The notes beneath the pieces were generated by a model. It had not been told where the DNA came from. It worked only from the letters and a program-made list of their open reading frames with translations, and made no database searches. Position numbers and translations under genes: made by a program. Below are positions 1 through 7,664 of a stretch of 64,000 bases of DNA, one piece after another; the first letter of the stretch is position 1; each line of letters starts with the position of its first letter. Origin of the DNA: Colwellia sp. TT2012 (GTDB lineage: Bacteria; Pseudomonadota; Gammaproteobacteria; Enterobacterales; Alteromonadaceae); NCBI RefSeq assembly GCF_001440345.1, contig NZ_LJYX01000002.1:186001-250000 (forward strand), read 5' to 3'.

Positions 1-204
1 CCTAGCCATTAAGGAATCTAGAGAAAGTCTTGTTGTCGGTGAAGATTCAGCCACGGCCATTTTTTCAGGCATTAGTAGCATATCTAGCTCAACTTTAAAC
101 ACTAAAATACTGCCGGTAATTGAGATCAGTAATAAGGGGATCATGGCAATCAGTGCACCATAAGAATGCCATTGATGTAGTTTTTTTTTCATATTCTTTT
201 TCAT
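1..204 (-). CDS. PepSY-associated transmembrane protein, N-terminal part (cut by window edge)
   Basis: Only the first 68 codons are in the window. The frame opens with MKKNMKKKLHQWHSYGALIA and continues into one hydrophobic segment (about residues 15-38) ending in the SITGSILVF motif typical of the first helix of PepSY_TM proteins. These inner-membrane proteins accompany siderophore receptors and are thought to help reduce or release imported ferric iron. It lies downstream of a receptor and a DUF4374 lipoprotein on the same strand, an arrangement seen in related genomes, although a hairpin lies between. ATGs at 204 and 192 are both possible starts. The rest of the protein is not visible. Confidence 0.75.
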   Translation of the reverse strand, partial: MKKNMKKKLHQWHSYGALIAMIPLLLISITGSILVFKVELDMLLMPEKMAVAESSPTTRLSLDSLMAR

Positions 205-237
205 AAAAGTAGGACGGTTAAATTACATATATAAATA

Positions 238-271
238 AAAACCTAGCCTTAATTACTTAGGGCTAGGTTTT
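238..271 (-). terminator. Hairpin between DUF4374 gene and PepSY gene
   Basis: An 11-bp perfect stem (AAAACCTAGCC / GGCTAGGTTTT) with a 12-base loop is flanked by A and T runs, so it could stop transcription on either strand. It sits just after the stop of the DUF4374 gene and 34 bases before the PepSY start, so it probably ends or attenuates the receptor-lipoprotein transcript. Confidence 0.6.
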
Positions 272-292
272 ATTACAGAGTAAAGTAATATC

Positions 293-1570
293 TTAATGAT
301 ATAAGTCGTAGAAACCTTTGATGGTTTTACCTTTAATTTCTACACCTTTAGTGGCAGTCGCACTGTTGATATCAACGACATAAACAAAAGTTTCAGCGCC
401 CGTTTCTATACCAAGGTAAACTTTGCCATCCATAATTTCTATCGGTGAACTGTAGCGCTTGCTATGCAGTGGTACATCGGCGACATCGGTAATGGTTTGC
501 GCTACTAAATCAATGATCACTAATTTTTGTGTCATCAATTTTTTGCTGAACGCACCCCATGATGCAGCATCAGTATCATCAGTGATGATATGGGCCAAGG
601 CTTTATTATCGCCAATATAATCAAATATGAAAATTTTTCCGCCATCAGTAGCTTTTTCTATATCAAAAAAGTAGTTAGCATCAAAGACAGTTTCATCTTT
701 ATTAATGCGTAATATGCCAGAGGGTTTAGTAGATGCAGGTGAGAAACCAACGGCAATTGAGCCATTAGATAGGGTATATAAATCGCCACCTTCAGTTTTG
801 ATCATACCGGTGGTACTACCGTTTACGCCAATATTACTGGTTCTGTCATCAGTAATAATACTTTTGGGCGTAGCGCCTTCAGTAAGTGGGTAATCATAAA
901 TGGCGACAAAGGCTTTATTCGCTTCTGGTGTGCCCCAATTGCCGGCATCATCCATTTTATGAAAAGGCATGAATAAACTATCGCCACGGACAACTAAGCC
1001 CATAGGATAAGCAACGGTACCTTCACCGGGTGTGCCAGTATCTAGGTCATGAATACTGTAAGTAACTTTATTGGTCACTAAGCCCGTTTCGGCATCAACA
1101 GTGTATAATGTACGTTTAGTATGATTGCCATCTCTTGGTGCATCGGTGGCGAGTAGTATCTTGTCATCTACTGAGCCAAACATTTCTAGGGCATTAGTAA
1201 ATTCAAATGAAGCGAGCTTGGCGACGACGTTGTCGGCATTAACTTTGTAAGACGTTGCTTGATTATGTAGATAACCAGTGATGAATAAGGTATTGCCAAC
1301 CGGGTAGAAAAAGTTCCAGCCTTGTTGCTCAATGCCTGTGCCATCAGCGGTTAATGCTTCAGTTGTTATTGACTCTTGGGTAACTAAATATTCTGTCTTT
1401 TCATCACCTGTAATTTTAAAGCCAAACGAAAATGGGCCTGGCTCTACAGCAACAGGTTGAACGATTACTTCTTTTTCTTTTTCTTTTTCTTTTTCATTAT
1501 TGTCACTGCTGCCACAGGCGGTTAATGTTAAGGCTGCAATAAGCAAACCTAATGTTTTTAATTTAAACAT
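293..1570 (-). CDS. DUF4374 lipoprotein, partner of TonB-dependent receptor
   Basis: This is a 425-residue exported lipoprotein. The N-terminus has a short charged start, a hydrophobic stretch and an LTAC lipobox with the lipidated Cys at residue 19. A (Glu-Lys)n linker at 26-34 is encoded by a hexanucleotide repeat. The body contains blocks I recognise from DUF4374 proteins of Shewanella and Bacteroidetes, such as QGWNFFYPVGNTLFITGY, DDRTSNIGVNG and FSPASTKPSG, and is probably a beta-propeller. The gene follows the receptor by 16 bases on the same strand, so it is very likely co-transcribed. An iron or siderophore-related surface role is inferred from this neighbour; the molecular function of DUF4374 is not established. 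Confidence 0.8.
   Translation of the reverse strand: MFKLKTLGLLIAALTLTACGSSDNNEKEKEKEKEVIVQPVAVEPGPFSFGFKITGDEKTEYLVTQESITTEALTADGTGIEQQGWNFFYPVGNTLFITGYLHNQATSYKVNADNVVAKLASFEFTNALEMFGSVDDKILLATDAPRDGNHTKRTLYTVDAETGLVTNKVTYSIHDLDTGTPGEGTVAYPMGLVVRGDSLFMPFHKMDDAGNWGTPEANKAFVAIYDYPLTEGATPKSIITDDRTSNIGVNGSTTGMIKTEGGDLYTLSNGSIAVGFSPASTKPSGILRINKDETVFDANYFFDIEKATDGGKIFIFDYIGDNKALAHIITDDTDAASWGAFSKKLMTQKLVIIDLVAQTITDVADVPLHSKRYSSPIEIMDGKVYLGIETGAETFVYVVDINSATATKGVEIKGKTIKGFYDLYH
1470..1496. repeat. Hexanucleotide microsatellite coding for (Glu-Lys)n
   Basis: Four tandem TTTTTC-type hexamers encode the Glu-Lys linker behind the lipobox. The unit is six bases, so slippage would change linker length without shifting the frame. 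Confidence 0.75.
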
Positions 1571-1586
1571 GAGTGTCCTTAAAAAG

Positions 1587-3728
1587 TTAATAAAGGTAAC
1601 GAAATTTGAGGTAGAAGGCTCTACCGGGTTTTTCTATTTTGAAATTATCAAAGGTCTCGGTATTTAAAATATTACGTGCCGAGAGTGATAGGTTGTAACT
1701 GCCATCAGCAAAGCTGTATTCAACATCGAAATCGTGAGTTATTTGTGTTGGGATATATAACTTGTACTCATCATCGCCAGTGCCTTCCCAATTTAAGAAG
1801 AATTTATTGACATAAGCAGTGGTCCAAAAAACAGCTATTTGATCGTTATTAGCCAGATAAAAGCTGGCCGCTAAACGGGCATTGGCAAATAGGTAGGGCT
1901 CATTAGGCATGCGCTTGCCATAATTAAGATCGGTAACACCCTCATAATCCACTGATGATTTGTTGATTATGTCTTGATAAGTGGCATTAACTTGCAACGA
2001 ATAATTGTCATAAAAGCTCAGGTAATAAGAGCCTTCCACGCCTGTGGTTTCGACTTTCTGCAAATTTTTGTAAATGCCATAAATAATACGGTCAGGCACA
2101 TAACGAATGAAATCACTGGAGTCACGGTAAAAAATATTGGCTTCAAAACGATGGGTGGTATTTTGTGAAGTAAAGTCAGTTAATAGCCCTACATTTATAT
2201 TGTGACTTTTTTCCGGCTTTAAATTAGGGTTAGGACGAACGTATTTTCCGGTACCTAATATTTCTTCAGCTTCTGGCAGGCGATAGGCGAGTTCATAAGA
2301 GGTTTTCACTAACCAGTCAGGGTGCAGCTGGTAGCTTATTGTTGAGCCATAACCTATTTCGCTTATATCAACTTCACTTTTGACATTTTGTAAGTTGAAA
2401 TCAATTGACTGCTCTGCGTTAATCTCACCTTGATAACCGTAATGTTTGGCAAATATGTTCCACTTTAATTCTTGTTGTAAGGCACTGGTATCAAAGGCTA
2501 AACCAGTAATGGCTTTTCTGATCCAGTTGGGCAAGCTAAAAACGGTATTGTTTAAATTGACTGGGTCATGGCCAGTTTTTTTTAAGTAATTATTACTATG
2601 GCTAACTTGTATGGAGCTATCAGCGCTAAGTTGATACTGCGCAGAAATATTCGCTCTAAAGATATCATCAGTGACGGTGAACAACGATTTTGTGCCCAGC
2701 TCACCTTGTAATTCATCGGCTTTAACCGTGTATTCACCTAGCCAGTTATAATCTCGATTGTATGTGTCGTTAATAAGCTCTTCGGTTTGACCAGTAAGCA
2801 GATATGCGGATAACGATAAGGCATCGAAGTTCTTCTGGTAAATAGCCGATATTAACTGGGTATCAGTTTCACTATAAAATTTACCAAAAACGCTATTGAT
2901 AGAGGTTGCGGTATGTTGTTCATTGTTTCGATTTTTTGCGCCAGTAATAGCAATAGATAATTCATCGGCGTAGCTTTTGTTGATCACACCAAATTTTACC
3001 TTGATCATGCCGGCGGAATATTCATCGTGAAAACGTTTGGCAGTCATGGTGCCAATAACGTTACCTAGCTCATCGGTGCGATTAACGTTATGCATTTTAT
3101 AATCGTTATCAGCGTGCTCTAGGGTAGTTGATAGCCGAATAAAAACATCATTATCGAAATTTTTCTGGGCAAAGATGCTGGCCTTATGGGTATTAAAAGA
3201 GCCGTAGGTATAAGAAATATCGAGTAAGTCTTGGTCAAGGGCGGGCGTGATAACATTAATAGCGCCGCCTAATGCATCCGCGCCAAGAGATATGGGCACC
3301 ACACCTTTATAAACTTCTATCTGCTCAACTAAATTAGCCGGGAAGGTTAAGGCAGAACCAAAATCTTCCATCGGTATACCATCAAAAAAATAGCGAATTT
3401 GATTGCCGGAAAGGCCATTAAGCGACAAATTAAATTTAGCGCCAACGCCGCCACTTTGTCGAACATTAATACCCGGTGAGCTTTGCAAAATCTGCAACAG
3501 ATTATAATTTGAATTTTTGAACGCTTCGGTGAGTAATACTTCTACGGCAAAACCAGATGAAGTCAGCTCTTCGGTAGAATCACGGCCAATAACTTCAATT
3601 TTTTCTATGGCATTACTCTCTGGCTTTTCATTATCGGCTATAGCATGGTTGGCAAAAAATAGGCTAGTTAGACAGCAAGTCAAATAAATAGTGGTAGGCG
3701 TGAATCTTGTACTGCTTTGGCAAAACAC
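1587..3728 (-). CDS. TonB-dependent outer-membrane receptor (iron/siderophore type)
   Basis: This 713-residue receptor has a signal peptide (cleavage near ANHAIA, residue 31), a TonB-box-like IEKIEVIG at 41-48, and a plug domain at roughly 50-165 with the characteristic INVRQSGG, IRYFFDGIPM, VEVYKG-like and LGADALGGAINVIT blocks. The barrel follows and ends in an aromatic residue (FRYLY). It imports a ligand across the outer membrane using TonB energy. The substrate cannot be read from sequence, but the PepSY and DUF4374 partners and the Fur-like site upstream favour a ferric chelate. It shares an intergenic region with the divergent DUF3649-PepSY-DUF3325 operon. Confidence 0.88.
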   Translation of the reverse strand: MFCQSSTRFTPTTIYLTCCLTSLFFANHAIADNEKPESNAIEKIEVIGRDSTEELTSSGFAVEVLLTEAFKNSNYNLLQILQSSPGINVRQSGGVGAKFNLSLNGLSGNQIRYFFDGIPMEDFGSALTFPANLVEQIEVYKGVVPISLGADALGGAINVITPALDQDLLDISYTYGSFNTHKASIFAQKNFDNDVFIRLSTTLEHADNDYKMHNVNRTDELGNVIGTMTAKRFHDEYSAGMIKVKFGVINKSYADELSIAITGAKNRNNEQHTATSINSVFGKFYSETDTQLISAIYQKNFDALSLSAYLLTGQTEELINDTYNRDYNWLGEYTVKADELQGELGTKSLFTVTDDIFRANISAQYQLSADSSIQVSHSNNYLKKTGHDPVNLNNTVFSLPNWIRKAITGLAFDTSALQQELKWNIFAKHYGYQGEINAEQSIDFNLQNVKSEVDISEIGYGSTISYQLHPDWLVKTSYELAYRLPEAEEILGTGKYVRPNPNLKPEKSHNINVGLLTDFTSQNTTHRFEANIFYRDSSDFIRYVPDRIIYGIYKNLQKVETTGVEGSYYLSFYDNYSLQVNATYQDIINKSSVDYEGVTDLNYGKRMPNEPYLFANARLAASFYLANNDQIAVFWTTAYVNKFFLNWEGTGDDEYKLYIPTQITHDFDVEYSFADGSYNLSLSARNILNTETFDNFKIEKPGRAFYLKFRYLY

Positions 3729-3792
3729 AATATGCTCCGATTACTCAGGAAAGATTTATTTGTTTGGTAAAGACAAATAATACAAATAATAA

Positions 3793-3807
3793 TGAGATGA
3801 ATTATCA
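3793..3807. promoter_or_regulatory. Candidate Fur box
   Basis: The site TGAGATGAATTATCA matches the 7-1-7 Fur consensus TGATAATNATTATCA at 11 of 14 positions, with a perfect right half. It lies 65 bases upstream of the receptor start and could also serve the divergent operon. The call is by eye only. Confidence 0.5.
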
Positions 3808-3858
3808 TTTGTATTGTTATTTGTGTCAATAGGTAAAAAGATGTTTATTAGAGGGATC

Positions 3859-3891
3859 AATAACTAACAACTTAGTGAGTTGTTAGTTATT
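3859..3891. other. Perfect 13-bp stem-loop between divergent iron genes
   Basis: AATAACTAACAAC and its exact complement are separated by the 7-base loop TTAGTGA. There is no clear T tract after it on the + strand. It may be an operator or an mRNA leader structure; no gene lies close enough upstream on the + strand for it to be a normal terminator. Confidence 0.5.
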
Positions 3892-3959
3892 TAATTCGGT
3901 AAGAAGTAGCAATATATTGCGCAAAAATAAACTTAGTACTTATAGGTAATTAAACGATA

Positions 3960-4229
3960 ATGGTTTTTATTAACATTACTGTTATCATGGCAATATTATT
4001 GTTGCGCCATGCACAGGGTTATAGCGGCAACCTTGAACTTGGCGTATTAAATACGCTCACTAAGCGAAAACATGGAATAACAGTGCCTTACCTTATCAAT
4101 AAACTAAATCTAACGAGCTCTCGTTGGTCAGTATTCTTTCGCGTATTAGCCGCCCTTTTTGGCGGCTATGTCTTAGCTATATCTACTTCCCTGTTTATTA
4201 GTCAGTTATTGCAGCAACGTGGTTATTGA
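3960..4229 (+). CDS. DUF3649-type small membrane protein
   Basis: An 89-residue protein whose C-terminal half (RWSVFFRVLAALFGGYVLAIS followed by a hydrophobic tail) matches the DUF3649 core that accompanies PepSY iron-uptake proteins. It is the first gene of a + strand set with a PepSY protein 25 bases downstream and a DUF3325 protein after that. The N-terminal 45 residues are less typical, so the real start is uncertain; the ATG at 3987 is an alternative. Its role in iron handling is inferred from the neighbourhood only. Confidence 0.65.
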   Translation: MVFINITVIMAILLLRHAQGYSGNLELGVLNTLTKRKHGITVPYLINKLNLTSSRWSVFFRVLAALFGGYVLAISTSLFISQLLQQRGY

Positions 4230-4254
4230 AATCGCTTACCGGTGTGATTAGCTA

Positions 4255-5919
4255 ATGAAAGATAACTTTAGACAATCAATGAAGTGGTTGCATACTTGGG
4301 TTGGTCTTATTGTCGGCTGGATGCTGTTTTTCATGTTTTTAACCGGTTCTCTGGGTTATTTCTACCAGGAAATAACCCGATGGATGGAACCAGAAAGACC
4401 ATTTGTTGTACATAATATTAGCAATGAAAAGTTAATTGATACCGCGCAGAGTTACCTCAACAAGCACGCTCAAGGCATTGATGAATGGAGTATTTATTTA
4501 CCCAATATTCGCGATCAAAATTTACGTGTCGGTTGGCGACATTCAGCAGAGCCGGGTAAAAAAAGAGGCCGATACCAGATAAAAGTGTTGGATATCAATA
4601 CGGGCAATAAAATCGAAAGTAGAGCAACCGGTGGCGGTAAATTACTGTATCGAATGCACTATCGCTTGCACTATTTATCAACCGATATCAGCTATTGGCT
4701 AGTTGGTTTTTGTTCTATGTTGATGCTGCTTGCTGTTATTACCGGCGTGGTTATTCATAAAAAAATATTCAGCGACTTTTTTACTTTCAGAGCGAAAAAA
4801 TATTTGCCCGGCTGGTTAGATATTCACAATGTCTTAAGTGTTATTGCCCTGCCATTTCACTTTATGATCACCTATAGCGGTTTACTGTTCTTCCTCTTTA
4901 TTTATATGGTGTTAAGTAGCAACTTACAAACCAATGAAGATGAATACAAGGAAATGCGTAAAGAGATATACCCACGTACCGTCCATTTAGAAAAAGCCAA
5001 CCAAGCTGCGGATATGTTAGATATTTCAACACTATATCAGCAGGCAAAAAATGCTTGGCAAGGGAATGAATTAAGTTACGTAGAAATGTTTGCTGCTAAC
5101 GATGTTAATGCTCAGGTATTGTTTGTTCGTCATGAAACCGACATTACTTATAATCCAGCCGATGAAGTGATGATAAGCGCTGTTACCGGCGAAGTTATAG
5201 CTCAGCAAGCTAAAGAGTATACTGCCGCAGGTATGATTCATAATGGCTTTATTTCTCTACATGAAGGCCAGTTTGCTGGACCATTAGCCCGCTGGATATA
5301 TTTCTTCACCGGCCTTATCGGCGCAGCGATGATTGCTTCGGGTTTAATCTTGTGGACCACCAAGCGTAAACCTCAACAAATGAAAAAGCCTAATGGCCCT
5401 GATTTTGGCTATCGTCTGGTTGAGCAATTAAATATCGGCACCATTGTTGCTTTACCGATTGCCATCGCCTTATATTTTTATGCCAATCGCTTATTACCCC
5501 TTGATATGGTTGGACGTGCAGCTTGGGAAGCACATGTGATGTTTTTTAGCTGGGCAATATTATTTAGTTATCCAGCGTTTCGCCCAGCGGTTAAAGCTTG
5601 GTCTGAGCAATTACAATTGGCGGCCCTAGTTTATTTGGCGCTACCGTTAGTGAATGCACTAACCACAGATAAGCACTTATTTAATAGCCTTAGTAAGCAA
5701 GACTGGAATCTAGCCGGCTTTGACTTAACCTTACTATTGGTTGGTAGCTGTTTTGCCTTTGCCGCTTATAAAGTTAAAGCCTTACAAGTAAGTAAAAATT
5801 CAAGTAAACGACCAAGTACACAGTCAAGTAAACAAAGCGTAAAACAGGGTAAACCGCCATTATCTGCAACTAGTAGTAGTTTATTGCCAGTGCAGCAAGC
5901 GCATAAGGAACAGTGCTAA
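4255..5919 (+). CDS. PepSY-associated transmembrane protein (iron uptake)
   Basis: This 554-residue inner-membrane protein begins with HTWVGLIVGWMLFFMFLTGS, the usual PepSY_TM first helix. Further helices lie near 143-167, 190-222 and 340-365, followed by about four helices in the C-terminal third. Histidines near helix ends (for example HYRLHYLS, DIHNVLSV, PFHFM) resemble those proposed to bind haem or metal in this family. The C-terminus is a Ser/Lys/Gln-rich tail. It overlaps the next gene by 7 bases, which indicates translational coupling. A role in reductive iron release is a family-level expectation. Confidence 0.82.
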   Translation: MKDNFRQSMKWLHTWVGLIVGWMLFFMFLTGSLGYFYQEITRWMEPERPFVVHNISNEKLIDTAQSYLNKHAQGIDEWSIYLPNIRDQNLRVGWRHSAEPGKKRGRYQIKVLDINTGNKIESRATGGGKLLYRMHYRLHYLSTDISYWLVGFCSMLMLLAVITGVVIHKKIFSDFFTFRAKKYLPGWLDIHNVLSVIALPFHFMITYSGLLFFLFIYMVLSSNLQTNEDEYKEMRKEIYPRTVHLEKANQAADMLDISTLYQQAKNAWQGNELSYVEMFAANDVNAQVLFVRHETDITYNPADEVMISAVTGEVIAQQAKEYTAAGMIHNGFISLHEGQFAGPLARWIYFFTGLIGAAMIASGLILWTTKRKPQQMKKPNGPDFGYRLVEQLNIGTIVALPIAIALYFYANRLLPLDMVGRAAWEAHVMFFSWAILFSYPAFRPAVKAWSEQLQLAALVYLALPLVNALTTDKHLFNSLSKQDWNLAGFDLTLLLVGSCFAFAAYKVKALQVSKNSSKRPSTQSSKQSVKQGKPPLSATSSSLLPVQQAHKEQC

Positions 5920-6242
5920 TGTTAGTGTTAACCAGCTTAAGTTCTTCTGCCATGGTGCTTTTTTGTTTAGCCATGAGCAAACATAGAGAGCAGGTATTAG
6001 CGTATCAGGTTTCTAGCCTAGTGGTGCGATTTTTACGACCATTGGCTTGGCTATTATTGTCGTTCACGGCCTATTTAAGTGTCGAACTTTTTGGTTGGTC
6101 TATTGGCCCAGCATTGTTATTTGGCGCACTGACCATAGCGACTTTATTACTGATATTGTTATTAACCTACCGAGCGAAAATAGTGCCGCCATTAGCCATT
6201 GTTATCTCGTTACTCGCGAGCATTAGTATTTTCATCGGCTAG
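5913..6242 (+). CDS. DUF3325 family small membrane protein
   Basis: A 109-residue, four-helix protein. It shows the DUF3325 pattern: a first helix ending in MSKHREQV, then an R-x-LRPLAWLLLS helix, a GWSIGPALLFGALT helix and a LLTYRAK loop before the last helix. It is the last gene of the DUF3649-PepSY-DUF3325 operon and overlaps the PepSY stop. These three genes recur together beside siderophore receptors; the biochemical role of DUF3325 is unknown. Confidence 0.75.
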   Translation: MLMLVLTSLSSSAMVLFCLAMSKHREQVLAYQVSSLVVRFLRPLAWLLLSFTAYLSVELFGWSIGPALLFGALTIATLLLILLLTYRAKIVPPLAIVISLLASISIFIG

Positions 6243-6280
6243 CCGTAATGCTTTTTATTAAGCTTGGACTTTGCCAGTGA

Positions 6281-6390
6281 CTATGCCATTAACTTAAAGC
6301 GTTTTAACATCTCTTGTAATTGTTTTGCCTGATGGGATAACTCTTCTGCAGCAGCAGCGGCGCCCCCTTGTGTTAGGCTGCTTGGATGTA
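6281..6390 (-). pseudogene. Remnant of a methyl-accepting chemotaxis protein C-terminus
   Basis: Read on the minus strand this stretch gives QGGAAAAAEELSHQAKQLQE followed by MLKRFKLMA and a stop. That is the alanine-rich end of chemotaxis receptors (compare the common VEEAAAAAESL...FKL tail). Nothing recognisable as the rest of the receptor precedes it, so this is a 3' fragment left by a deletion or rearrangement. Confidence 0.65.
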
Positions 6391-6497
6391 ATTGAGGGCA
6401 GGGGGCTTTATCGTATAAATCTGCTCTTGGCATTTAATCTCCTTGGTGATTGTTAATCTCAAACATTAGGCTAGTCACACTTCATTGGTTAAGTCTT

Positions 6498-6656
6498 ATA
6501 CCAGTTTCATTAAATGATTGCTCACTTGTGCTGGTTAAAATAATCCAGCCCTTCGTTGCTTTCAATCCCAATAGCCAGCTATTGCTCAATCAAGCGCCTT
6601 GTCCTGAAGTATTTTTACTACGCACAACAAGATCACAAACTTAATGAAAATGGTAT
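6498..6656. mobile_element. MITE-like element of about 159 bp
   Basis: The ends ATACCAGTTTCATTAA and TTAATGAAAATGGTAT form 16-bp terminal inverted repeats with 14 matches. The element encodes nothing convincing. A TTA on each side (TTA-TACC and GGTA-TTA) could be a target duplication if the true end is one base further in. Confidence 0.65.
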
Positions 6657-6888
6657 TAGTTCATCATCATTCATCCTAGTTAAGCTAAAACCGGCACTTT
6701 ATTTTCATCGTTGATATCGATTATTGTCCCTAGTGTGTTGCTAATTGTTGATCACTTTCTTAAAATATGCGGCTATTTGTTGATGTATTGCCAAGCTGAT
6801 GGAAAATGTGTCCTCGTTGGGCAGGTTTAGAAACCAATATCTTTAGGTGGTTTGGCTCGAGACTTAGTTGAAATTTAGAGGACCTGTT
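6657..6888. other. Non-coding stretch before the TSUP gene
   Basis: No gene, hairpin or repeat was recognised here. It presumably carries the promoter of the TSUP gene, whose ribosome binding site AGAGGA is at 6877-6882. Confidence 0.4.
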
Positions 6889-7647
6889 GTGGATTTTGTA
6901 AGCTTAACTATTGAAATTTATTGCTTTTTATTTACCATCGCCATTGTTGCCGGTTTTCTTGATACCTTGGCAGGTGGCGGTGGTTTATTAACCCTGCCGG
7001 CGTTAATGATGACTGGCATGCCGCCTTTAGCTGCATTGGCAACGAATAAATTGCAATCAAGTATGGGCGCAGCTACGGCCAGCGTGATGATGTTACGTGG
7101 TAGACGAGTGCGCTGGCATCAGGTGAAATACTTAATGCTATCTGCTTTCATTGGCTCGGTGATAGGTACTGTCATTCTTCAGTTTGTTGATGCACAAATG
7201 CTGACGGTTATTATTCCCGTGGTGATTACTTGTATCGGTATATATTTTTTAATCACACCAATGGTTGATGAAGCGAATAAGCCAGTGAGAGTATCATCAG
7301 CAGGTTATAAGAAGTTTGTTGTACCGCTCATTGGTTTTTATGACGGGATTTTGGGTCCTGGTACTGGCTCGTTTTTTACCTTGGCAGGTCGAGCTTTACG
7401 TGGTCAGAAATTTCTTGAAGCAACGGCTATCGCAAAAACCTTGAATTTTGCCAGCAATATTGCCTCACTGCTGGTGTTTTTGTTTGCTGGTCATGTAGTC
7501 TGGTTACTGGGCATACTCATGATGGTGGGGCAATTTATAGGTGCTTGGTTAGGTTCTCATTGCTTATTCAAAATACCAGTGAGCTATTTACGTTATTTAG
7601 TGGTATTTATGTGTTTTGCCATGCTAATTAAGTATGTTGCTACTTAA
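6889..7647 (+). CDS. TSUP (TauE/SafE) family membrane permease
   Basis: A 252-residue protein with about eight hydrophobic segments. It has the family hallmarks AGFLDTLAGGGGLLTLPALM near the N-terminus, LAATNK-type LAALATNKLQSSMGA, and GFYDGILGPGTGSFF in the second half-repeat. The family exports or imports sulfur-containing anions such as sulfite or sulfoacetate; the substrate here is unknown. GTG at 6889 is preferred over TTG at 6868 because AGAGGA lies 6 bases before it. The gene converges on the antiporter with only 17 bases between stops. A broken second copy of its 3' part lies at 20.9-21.6 kb. Confidence 0.82.
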   Translation: MDFVSLTIEIYCFLFTIAIVAGFLDTLAGGGGLLTLPALMMTGMPPLAALATNKLQSSMGAATASVMMLRGRRVRWHQVKYLMLSAFIGSVIGTVILQFVDAQMLTVIIPVVITCIGIYFLITPMVDEANKPVRVSSAGYKKFVVPLIGFYDGILGPGTGSFFTLAGRALRGQKFLEATAIAKTLNFASNIASLLVFLFAGHVVWLLGILMMVGQFIGAWLGSHCLFKIPVSYLRYLVVFMCFAMLIKYVAT

Positions 7648-7664
7648 TTATTTTGTGGGGTAAT

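Noticed and set aside
1470-1496. Phase-variable simple repeat in the lipoprotein gene
   Set aside because: The unit is six bases, so gain or loss keeps the reading frame; at most linker length would change.
6450-6644. Open frame of 64 codons inside the 159-bp repeat
   Set aside because: It coincides with the MITE, has no ribosome site and resembles no protein.
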